Below are positions 1 through 6,841 of a stretch of DNA of 64,000 nt, piece after piece. How positions within the stretch are numbered: position 1 is the first letter of the stretch; each line of letters opens with the position of its first letter. The notes below the pieces were generated by a model that was not told the DNA's origin, did no database searches, and saw only the letters and a program-made list of their open reading frames with translations. Origin of the DNA: Sphingobium estronivorans (GTDB taxonomy: Bacteria > Pseudomonadota > Alphaproteobacteria > Sphingomonadales > Sphingomonadaceae); the NCBI RefSeq assembly GCF_008692605.1, contig NZ_LFCT01000024.1:34159-98158 (forward strand), given 5' to 3'. A program made the position numbers and the translations under genes.

Positions 1-133
1 CATCGTCCGCCTGCTGCTCCTTGGTCCCCTGTCTGACCCGTTCGACGTGTTCGGCCTGCGCGATCCGCTCCTCCAGAGAGGCGATCCGCGCATCTTCCCC
101 CGCCGGGTCCTGCCCCGGTGCATCCGCCGCCAT
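1..133 (-). CDS. Partial gene, N-terminal 44 codons, possibly AtpZ/AtpI-like
   Basis: Only the first 44 codons are inside the window; the gene runs off the left edge. The ATG at 133 is preceded by AGGAGG with seven bases between, a strong ribosome-binding site. The visible part is hydrophilic and charged, with a short helical stretch (ASLEERIAQAEHVERV) that looks coiled-coil forming. In sphingomonads, AtpZ/AtpI proteins at the head of the F0 ATP-synthase operon often begin with such a segment, followed by two membrane helices. The membrane helices are not visible here, so the identity is a guess; the start itself is well supported. Confidence 0.45.
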   Translation of the reverse strand, partial: MAADAPGQDPAGEDARIASLEERIAQAEHVERVRQGTKEQQADD

Positions 134-297
134 CGACCATCCTCCTTCATATAAGGGTTCAGGCGGCATGGCGCTTGCGGCTGCACCCGTCAAGGCGCGG
201 CCCGTTTAGAAAGGGCTTTCCGGAGTGTCAACCGTCGTTGGGCAGGAGAATTTCCTGTCCGGACGAAGCCGGGTCGAAAGTCCCCTGTCCCCGGGAA

Positions 298-699
298 TCA
301 CCCGGCGGTCGCGCAATAGGGCGGCAAAGCGATCGGCCCGGCGCCCTTGGTTTGCCAGGCGCCGGCACCGATCCGATAGGCCTGTCCCTGTTTCACGCGG
401 CTGCTCAACGTCTGGCATCCCGTCGCGGCGGCGACATCCTGTACCGTCACGCCGCGCTTGCCGGCCAGGTCGGTATAGGCGGCGCGCCGCTTGATGTTGA
501 TCGATTCGACCTCGGACCGCACCGCATCGCTCACGGACCCGGCGATACCCAGATAGCCGTCGGCCTGCTCGCCGACGGTCCCCGCGCTCATCGCCGCGGC
601 GACCGCGCCGGACTGCGCACGGGCGGGAGAGGTCATGACCAGGCCAGTCGCCAGCGCGACGGCCGCTGTGGCGGCGATCATTATAAACTTGCGTGTCAT
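298..699 (-). CDS. ydbL: YdbL family (DUF1318) periplasmic protein
   Basis: A 133-aa secreted protein with a clear signal peptide (basic MTRK, hydrophobic core, cleavage near SPARAQ). The mature part matches the DUF1318/YdbL pattern: a central region with GYLGI and INIKRRAAY, then a C-terminal segment with GAGAWQ and a closing Pro-Pro-Tyr-Cys. It is the last gene of a three-gene operon; its ATG overlaps the stop of ynbE by four bases (ATGA). In E. coli, YdbL acts with YdbH and YnbE in phospholipid transport to the outer membrane, apparently as a modulator; the same role is inferred here from gene order. Confidence 0.85.
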   Translation of the reverse strand: MTRKFIMIAATAAVALATGLVMTSPARAQSGAVAAAMSAGTVGEQADGYLGIAGSVSDAVRSEVESINIKRRAAYTDLAGKRGVTVQDVAAATGCQTLSSRVKQGQAYRIGAGAWQTKGAGPIALPPYCATAG

Positions 700-884
700 T
701 GCGGGAACAACTCCGGGTTATTCTGGATCAGATCCTGCGCATCGCGTTGCAATCTGACAACGACTTCCTGCTGCACCTTGACATTGAGATTGATTTCAAT
801 GGGCTTGTCCGGGGCCTTCACCTGGATGCAGCCCCCCAAGGCCAAACCGGCGAAGCCCGCCGTCATGATCGTTCGCTTCTTCAT
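696..884 (-). CDS. ynbE: YnbE family small outer-membrane lipoprotein
   Basis: A 62-aa lipoprotein precursor. Residues 1-18 form a lipoprotein signal with lipobox LGGC, so Cys19 would be acylated and become the mature N-terminus. The rest carries the YnbE signature (KPIEINLNVKVQQEVVVRL). In E. coli, YnbE polymerises as beta strands and joins the C-terminus of YdbH at the outer membrane to make an intermembrane lipid bridge. It overlaps ydbH upstream and ydbL downstream by ATGA, so the three are translated together. Confidence 0.88.
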   Translation of the reverse strand: MKKRTIMTAGFAGLALGGCIQVKAPDKPIEINLNVKVQQEVVVRLQRDAQDLIQNNPELFPQ

Positions 885-3800
885 TTCTGCTCCCCGTTTC
901 GCACAGTGTCGCTTTCGGCAGGCTGAACTGCAACCTTTTCCCGAATCTTCTCCTGCATCTGGTCGCCTATGCTATTTTGTATGAGCGATGAGGGATCGAT
1001 GAAGGACTGCGCGGTCCCCAACAACCCCCGGAAGGGCGCCGCGATCCGCACGTTGAAGATGAAGGGCAGGCCCGTGAAATTGCGCGCCAGCCCCGCCGGC
1101 GCGCCGCCGATCTGCCCGCGATTGACGCCGTTGAACACGACATTCGTCACCATTTCTCCGTCCAGCGCACCATCCATCAGGATGGTAAGGCATTTATACT
1201 GGAGATTCTTGAGCGCATCGAAGGCCAGCCGTCCCATGGCGCCCAATTGCTCGTTCGATACCGGCCCTACATAGGACAAGGTACCCGACTGGCGCGTGGG
1301 ATCGCAGGGGATGGTCGGCAGCACCCCCTCAGGCATCAGCAGCGGCGGCATGCCCTGCTGCCTCGCGGTCAGCACGCCGCCCGCGACGCGGCCGCCCTGT
1401 GCATTGAATATCAAGGGCATGATCCCGTCGAACGTACCCGTCGCGGAGATATTTTTGAGATCCATCGCCTGGATGAACGCGCCCGCATCCAGCCCGATGA
1501 CGCGGAAGGTCAAGTAACGATCCACATTGGCGCTGAAATCCATCGTGGTCGGCAACAGCGCCAGTTGACCGCCGGAAAACGGCCATCCCCCACCCTCGAT
1601 ATGCACCTTCTGCCCCGCTTCCAGCCGGTATCGCACCACGCCGTCGCGCACCTCCACGCCCGGATTGACCGACCTGATTCGCGCCTCTTGCCCCGGCGCG
1701 CTGACCAGACCCAGCAGATCGGTGAAGCGCAATTCGCCCGACAGCCCCTCCACCGGGCCGAAGGCAGCGGCCAGATTGGCATTGTCAGTACGGAACAGGC
1801 CGTCGCTGGTGACATGATTGCCATCCCAGCGAATATGGCCCGCCCCGCTCACCGTCGCCTGCACATTCGCGACGACGCCGAGCGCCAGCCGCGTCACATC
1901 CTCAGGCTGAAGCTTCGGGCCGAAGACCAGACCGGGAACCGCCAGATCCGCATTGCCGCGTCCGTTGCCCAGATCATGCGCGATCACGGCCCGCGCCACC
2001 AGCCCATCGTTGCGCGGCGCCCTCAGCGATCCCGTGGCGGCAATCCGGCCATTCTTCAGGGTCAGCGCGAAATCGGGCACCTGCAGCGGTTCGAACCGTC
2101 CGGGCGTCTGCGCGTCGCGCACCGTCAGCGCCGCCGCCAGCTTCAGCGCGCCGCCCGCGAAACTCCAGTCGCCCGCGCCATTTTCGACGATCAACGGCAC
2201 CGTGCCGATTCGCCCACCCGCGCCGGTCAACCGACCGGCCAGCCCTTTGCCGACCGCCTTTCCATCCAGAGCCGCAGCGGTCAGGCGGACCGGCGCATCT
2301 TGCGGCCCGATGCCCAGATCCACCTGGGACAGTGCAAAGCCCTCCCGCCCCAGCGCGACGCGCGCGCTGTCCGCGGAAAGCCGCATCGGACTGTCCCCGC
2401 TCTTGCCGATGAGCGCGAGCTTGCGGATTTCCGCGCCGCCCCGCACTCCTTTGGGACCAGCCGCAAATAGCGCGCCGCCGCCGATGGGGCACAATGTCTG
2501 CCGCGTCCGCCCGATGGAGAAGCCGCCATAACGCGCCTCGATCAACGATACCGGCACGCAGCGCCGATTGACCGCAATCGTGCCATCGGCGTCCAACTGC
2601 CCCTCGACGGGGGCGGCCAATCCGCGCAGCCGCCCGCCCGGCAAGGGGCCATCGAGCCGCACTTCCGTCGAGAAACGCGTATCGCCCTTCGGCCCGGCCA
2701 CAAAGCGCACCGGTTCCAGCGACAGCTTCGCCTGTCCCGCCGCATAGGGTTCAACGAACAGCTGCCCACCAAAGCCGCCGCCAGCCCGCCGGGCCAGCCG
2801 CAGCGCGGCCTTGGGCAGTCCACCGCCATCCGTCGTCACCGCACCGTCCAGCGCCCAGTCGAACGCCTGCCGCCCCTTTCCGGGCCAACCGAGGGTCACC
2901 CGTCCGTCGCCGGGAATCGCCACCTTGGCGCCGCTGCGAGCGGAAAAACGAGTATCGGTGAGGACCAGGCTGCCACCCCGGCCCTGCTGGGCGAAGGCCA
3001 GATCGGTCTGCAGGATATTGTCCTCGCCCGCGTGCCGCACAGCATCGGCCAAGCGGACCGCGAGCGGCTCGACAGGTGTCCCCGACGCCGATTCGCGCAA
3101 GCCTGCCAGCGGATCGCGCCCGGCAAGACGCAGTTGCCGGGCGGAAAGCCTGGCCTGCATCCGCGCCTCGCCTTTGCCGATCTGCCAGGCGCCCTGAATC
3201 TCTGTCTGTCCGGCCAGCGCGCCCGCCGCAGACAGCGCCGCCGCCCCGATCCGCGCCCTGCCCGCCGTCGAGGCTCCCGTCCCGTCGAAATCGATCCGCC
3301 CGGCCGGCTGGGCCAGCACCATGCCATTGGATTTCAGCGCATCGCCGGTCAGATCGACATGGCCGCTCCATCGATCCAGCGCCTTACCCAGTCGAATATC
3401 GACATTCGCCGCAGGCCGGGCCATGGCGGTGGCGGCATCGCGGCAGGCAAGGGCATCCCCCCGCACCGGCCCCGACAGATGCGGCTGTCCATCCCGTATC
3501 GCGACATCCAGCGACGCCACGAGACCGGCGAGGCCGCAGCCGCCCAAGCCTGCATTGGGCATCGCCGCCGCCAGCTTGCCGCGAAAGCCCGAATGCAGAT
3601 TGCCATTGCCGTCGATCTGCATCCCCACGATTCCGGCATCGGTGTCCAGCCGCAAATGCGCGTCGCTCAGCCCCAGCAGAATGTCCGGCAGGCTGAACGG
3701 CGCGGTCGAGCTCGTGTCCCTGAACTTGTCGATTTCGCCCAGACTCAGCACGCCGCCGCGCAGCGATCCACGCGCCCGGACGCCACCCGCCCGCACCGCC

Positions 3801-4114
3801 GCGACCTGTGGCGTCAGGCCGGTAAAGGCAATATCGACCTCCACCCAACGCGCCGTCAGATCGGGATGGGTCGGGTCGCCGAGTACGATATTCTCGATCC
3901 GCTGGGTGCGAAGGCCGATGTCCTTCAGGTCATAGCTGCCCTCAACGCCACGCCGGTTAAGTTCACGGCTGATGAAATTTTCGGCGATGGGTGCGCGCTG
4001 AGTCCAGAGCGCGGCCAATATCAGCACGAGCCCCCCCGTGCCGACGCCAAGCCAGCGCAGCCAGCCCCGGCGAATTTCCTTTTCGCCGTCTTCCTCTTCC
4101 ATGCCTATGGCCAA
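881..4114 (-). CDS. ydbH: YdbH family AsmA-like intermembrane lipid transport protein
   Basis: A 1077-aa inner-membrane-anchored protein, longer than the E. coli homologue of about 880 aa. Residues 19-40 form one membrane anchor (WLGVGTGGLVLILAALW); the rest is a long periplasmic beta-rich domain typical of the AsmA/YdbH bridge proteins that carry phospholipid between membranes. The conserved C-terminal 'dicarboxylate transport'-like part (around residues 830-1000) includes LPTTMDFSANVDRYLTFRV and the stretch before GLPFIFNVRIAAPF. It is the first gene of the ydbH-ynbE-ydbL operon. The 129 bases before its start are shared with divergent radC and must hold both promoters. Confidence 0.9.
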   Translation of the reverse strand: MAIGMEEEDGEKEIRRGWLRWLGVGTGGLVLILAALWTQRAPIAENFISRELNRRGVEGSYDLKDIGLRTQRIENIVLGDPTHPDLTARWVEVDIAFTGLTPQVAAVRAGGVRARGSLRGGVLSLGEIDKFRDTSSTAPFSLPDILLGLSDAHLRLDTDAGIVGMQIDGNGNLHSGFRGKLAAAMPNAGLGGCGLAGLVASLDVAIRDGQPHLSGPVRGDALACRDAATAMARPAANVDIRLGKALDRWSGHVDLTGDALKSNGMVLAQPAGRIDFDGTGASTAGRARIGAAALSAAGALAGQTEIQGAWQIGKGEARMQARLSARQLRLAGRDPLAGLRESASGTPVEPLAVRLADAVRHAGEDNILQTDLAFAQQGRGGSLVLTDTRFSARSGAKVAIPGDGRVTLGWPGKGRQAFDWALDGAVTTDGGGLPKAALRLARRAGGGFGGQLFVEPYAAGQAKLSLEPVRFVAGPKGDTRFSTEVRLDGPLPGGRLRGLAAPVEGQLDADGTIAVNRRCVPVSLIEARYGGFSIGRTRQTLCPIGGGALFAAGPKGVRGGAEIRKLALIGKSGDSPMRLSADSARVALGREGFALSQVDLGIGPQDAPVRLTAAALDGKAVGKGLAGRLTGAGGRIGTVPLIVENGAGDWSFAGGALKLAAALTVRDAQTPGRFEPLQVPDFALTLKNGRIAATGSLRAPRNDGLVARAVIAHDLGNGRGNADLAVPGLVFGPKLQPEDVTRLALGVVANVQATVSGAGHIRWDGNHVTSDGLFRTDNANLAAAFGPVEGLSGELRFTDLLGLVSAPGQEARIRSVNPGVEVRDGVVRYRLEAGQKVHIEGGGWPFSGGQLALLPTTMDFSANVDRYLTFRVIGLDAGAFIQAMDLKNISATGTFDGIMPLIFNAQGGRVAGGVLTARQQGMPPLLMPEGVLPTIPCDPTRQSGTLSYVGPVSNEQLGAMGRLAFDALKNLQYKCLTILMDGALDGEMVTNVVFNGVNRGQIGGAPAGLARNFTGLPFIFNVRIAAPFRGLLGTAQSFIDPSSLIQNSIGDQMQEKIREKVAVQPAESDTVRNGEQK

Positions 4115-4243
4115 CCCCGGGCTTTGAAAACGCTCAATTTACGTCCGTAACGCCTTAACAACGTCTGACTGCCTCTAAATATCCTTGCCCGGAAATTCCG
4201 CAACTTATAGCCTCGCCATAGTGCAGAGGGGGCGGGTAAGACA

Positions 4244-4846
4244 TTGCCGGAAAAGGATTTGAAGGCCGCGCATGACGGCGTGGGGCATCGTGCCCGACTG
4301 CGGCAGAAGCTCGCGGAGAGCGGCGGCGCGGCGCTGCACGACCATGAACTGATCGAATATCTGTTGGCTCTGGCGATCCCACGCCGCGACACCAAGCCGC
4401 TGGCCAAGGCGCTGCTGCGCGAATTCGGCGGGATCGGGGGTCTGATGGCGGCGGATTGGCAAGCCATTGCCCGCGTGCCCGGCATGGGCGACACCAGCAT
4501 CGCCGCAATCAAGATCGTTCAGGCAACCGCGCTGCGCATGCTGCGTAATGAGGTCGCCGAAAAGCCGGTGCTCGCAAGCTGGCAGGCGCTGCTCGACTAT
4601 CTGCGCGCCGACATGGCGTTCCTGCCGGTGGAACGGGTGAGGGTTTTGCATCTCAACAGCCGCAACATGCTGATTCGCGATGAACATATGGGCGACGGCT
4701 CGGTCGATCAGGCAGCGATCTATACGCGGGAGGTCATCCGCAGGGCCATTGATCTCGGTTCAGCCGCGCTGATCCTCGTGCACAACCACCCTACTTGGGT
4801 TCTTTCACCCCCGCTCATTCCCGTAAACTCCCGCACATTTCCTTAG
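4244..4846 (+). pseudogene. radC: radC (JAMM/UPF0758 family), truncated by element insertion
   Basis: Residues 1-183 are ordinary RadC: an N-terminal helix-hairpin-helix-like region (IARVPGMGDTSIAAIK, about 75-90) and the start of the JAMM fold with LNSRNML, a conserved Glu near 130 and HNHP at 180-183. RadC should continue SGxxxPSxxD for another 40 or so residues. Instead codon 184 enters unrelated sequence and stops at codon 201. The Ser and Asp ligands of the metal site are therefore missing and the protein should be inactive. The TTG start at 4244 follows a GGGGGCGGG run; other starts are possible. The break lies against the integrase gene, so the cause is integration. Confidence 0.88.
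4780..4800 (+). other. Probable left attachment junction of the element in radC
   Basis: The radC reading frame is normal through the codons for HNHP, ending at 4792, and foreign from 4793. The core of the attachment site must lie at or just before this point, within the bases coding LVHNHP. A second copy of this core would be expected at the far end, joined to the codons for SGDP; I found none in the window. Confidence 0.6.
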
Positions 4847-4908
4847 TTTTTTCTGACTCTTGACCGAACGCCGTTTGGGACTAATTTGAGGGGTGCGGAC
4901 GGTGAACC

Positions 4909-4949
4909 GTCCCCAGTTTGCGTCCCCTATTTGGTGGACAGTCCCCAGT
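4909..4949 (+). repeat. Direct repeats of GTCCCC before the integrase, possible arm sites
   Basis: GTCCCCAGT occurs at 4909-4917 and 4941-4949, exactly 32 bases apart, with a partial copy GTCCCCTAT at 4922-4930. Short direct repeats between the attachment junction and the integrase start are typical arm-type binding sites for the N-terminal domain of P4-like integrases. They could also be an operator for int. Confidence 0.4.
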
Positions 4950-4962
4950 GCAGGAGGCGGGC

Positions 4963-6204
4963 GTGGCGGCTTTGACAAATGGTGAGATTCGGCAAGCCAT
5001 CCGGGCTGTCGCGACAACGCGGAAGGAGAAAACCCTTCCCGATGGCGAAGGCCATGGCACAGGGCGCCTGACGTTGATCCTGAAACCCATGCCGTCGCGG
5101 GTCACGGCGACGTGGTATGCGGTCCAGTGGCGCGACAAGAAGCGCATTAAGTCCAAGCTGGGCGTCTATCCTTCCCTGTCGTTGGCCGCTGCCCGCAAGT
5201 TGTTCGAGCGCGACTATGCGGTGCCGATCCAGCGGGGCAGCAGCATCAAGGTCGCGGGCGATAGCCGGCCGGGGACAGTAGCCGACCTGTTCGAGGCTTA
5301 TACGGACGCGCTCAAGGACGCCGGCAAGCCGTCGTGGAAGGAAGCCAAGAAAGGTCTCAACAAGATCGCTGACACGCTCGGCCGGAACCGACTGGCGCGT
5401 GATATTCTCCCTGAGGACGTGTTGGAGGTCATCCGGCCGATTTATGAGCGTGGGACGCGCTCGATGGCGGACCATGTTCGCAGCTACATCCGGTCGGCAT
5501 ATTCGTGGGGCCTGAAATCGGAGAACGACTATCGAAACACGTCACCGCGACGTTTCCGGCTGGCCTACAACCCCGCAGCCGACATTCCGACCGAGCCCAA
5601 GGTGGTCGGCACGCGCTGGCTGACGGGGGACGAATATGTGCGGCTGTATAGGTGGCTGGAGTGCCCCGATACGCCGGTGCATCCGCCCTATACGCGAGCG
5701 GTCCGGCTTCTGATGCTGACGGGTCAGCGCGTCGAGGAAATCGCGCGGCTTCACGTCGATCAGTATGACCGGAAGGAACGCATCATCGACTGGTCCAAGA
5801 CCAAGAACAGGAAGCCCCACGCGATCCCGCTTCCCTCCTTGGCAGCGGAACTACTCGAAGGCATCAACACGAACGAATATGGCTGGTTCTTCCCTTCAGC
5901 CAAAGATCCGAGCAAGCCTGTCGCCCACGGCACGCTCTATGCCTTCATGTGGCGGCAGCGGGAGCGCGGCGTCATCCCGTTTGTCACCAACCGCGACCTG
6001 CGCCGGACATGGAAAACGCTGGCGGGCCAAGCGGGCATCTCTAAGGAAATCCGCGACCGCCTCCAGAACCACACGCTCCAAGATGTCAGCTCGAAAAGCT
6101 ATGATCGGTGGAGCTACATGCCGGAGAAGCGGGCCGCTATGAAGAAGTGGGACGGCTTCGTGCGGTCGCTGCTGGCGCGGAAGCGTCTGCGTCTGGCCGC
6201 ATAG
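4963..6204 (+). CDS. int: P4-type tyrosine recombinase/integrase
   Basis: A 413-aa site-specific recombinase. The N-terminal 90 residues form the Arm-DNA-binding domain of P4 integrases (LTNGEIRQAI; GRLTLILKP; KLGVYPSLSLAAARK). The catalytic domain shows box I LLMLTGQRVEEIARL (Arg nucleophile-activating), box II NRDLRRTWK, where the usual His is Arg and the second Arg is kept, then NHTLQD and the nucleophile Tyr in SYDRWSY, followed by MKKWDGFV. The GTG at 4963 was chosen because AGGAGG lies five bases upstream; an upstream TTG has no such site. It reads away from the junction with truncated radC and presumably integrated the element there. Confidence 0.92.
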   Translation: MAALTNGEIRQAIRAVATTRKEKTLPDGEGHGTGRLTLILKPMPSRVTATWYAVQWRDKKRIKSKLGVYPSLSLAAARKLFERDYAVPIQRGSSIKVAGDSRPGTVADLFEAYTDALKDAGKPSWKEAKKGLNKIADTLGRNRLARDILPEDVLEVIRPIYERGTRSMADHVRSYIRSAYSWGLKSENDYRNTSPRRFRLAYNPAADIPTEPKVVGTRWLTGDEYVRLYRWLECPDTPVHPPYTRAVRLLMLTGQRVEEIARLHVDQYDRKERIIDWSKTKNRKPHAIPLPSLAAELLEGINTNEYGWFFPSAKDPSKPVAHGTLYAFMWRQRERGVIPFVTNRDLRRTWKTLAGQAGISKEIRDRLQNHTLQDVSSKSYDRWSYMPEKRAAMKKWDGFVRSLLARKRLRLAA

Positions 6205-6307
6205 TCGGCGACCAAACGACAATGAGACTCCTCGTCCAGCCGCGACACGACTAGTTCCTTAGGTGTCCGGCGGACGATCCACCAACTCGCCGATGGCTTC
6301 GGCTCCT

Positions 6308-6841
6308 TCAGTCCGTTTCACGAGATCGTCTCTGGCTGAAAATGGCAGTGCCGAAGCGCTTGGACATCTTGACCGCGACCAGGGCAGCATAGCGCCGTTG
6401 CCGCCACGCGGTCGGACTGTGGTAGACGCCGATCGCTTTCCAATAGTCGCCAGTCGTTGTGAGTGCGGACAGGAATATCCAGCGAGCCGCATCGACATTG
6501 AAACAGGCGTCATTCACAAGCCAGTAGCGGACGATGTTCGGTGGCCTCTGCACCTTGTCCGCTATGCGCGTGACCCACCAACTGTTAATTTGAAGGGGAC
6601 CCAAGTCGTGGCTGCCGTCGCTATTCGGCACCTCGGCACCGACCCAGCCACCCTCTTTATCACGCAACCCCCACAGCGTTTTTTCTAGCCAAGTGCGACC
6701 GCCCGAGACCTGCCGGATACATGATGCGATGCGGGTCTCATGCGAGGCGGAAGATGCTGCGTGAGCGCCCGCGAACTCTGGCGGCGCTATCAGTAGGACA
6801 ATCGCAAGCAAGCGCCGGATGAATCTCGAATCAATGATCAT
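6308..6841 (-). CDS. Secreted lytic transglycosylase (VirB1-like)
   Basis: A 177-aa protein with a signal peptide (FIRRLLAIVLLIAPPEFAGAHA). The SLT fold is marked by CIRQVS, the catalytic Glu in LRDKEGGW and the DLGPLQINSWW motif. Such enzymes cut peptidoglycan to let a conjugation pore assemble. The ATG at 6841 overlaps the relaxase stop (ATGATCATTGA), so it is translationally coupled to it; a longer ORF upstream only repeats the relaxase region in another frame. It is the last gene of the mobilization operon. Confidence 0.82.
   Translation of the reverse strand: MIIDSRFIRRLLAIVLLIAPPEFAGAHAASSASHETRIASCIRQVSGGRTWLEKTLWGLRDKEGGWVGAEVPNSDGSHDLGPLQINSWWVTRIADKVQRPPNIVRYWLVNDACFNVDAARWIFLSALTTTGDYWKAIGVYHSPTAWRQRRYAALVAVKMSKRFGTAIFSQRRSRETD

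Noticed and set aside
1247..2470. Long plus-strand ORF of 407 codons opposite ydbH
   Set aside because: It lies inside the real ydbH gene on the other strand, is rich in Arg, His and Gln, and has no domain. Similar shadows at 3032-4150, 7395-8375, 28386-29822, 30595-31896, 31958-33712 and 36037-37875 were dropped for the same reason.
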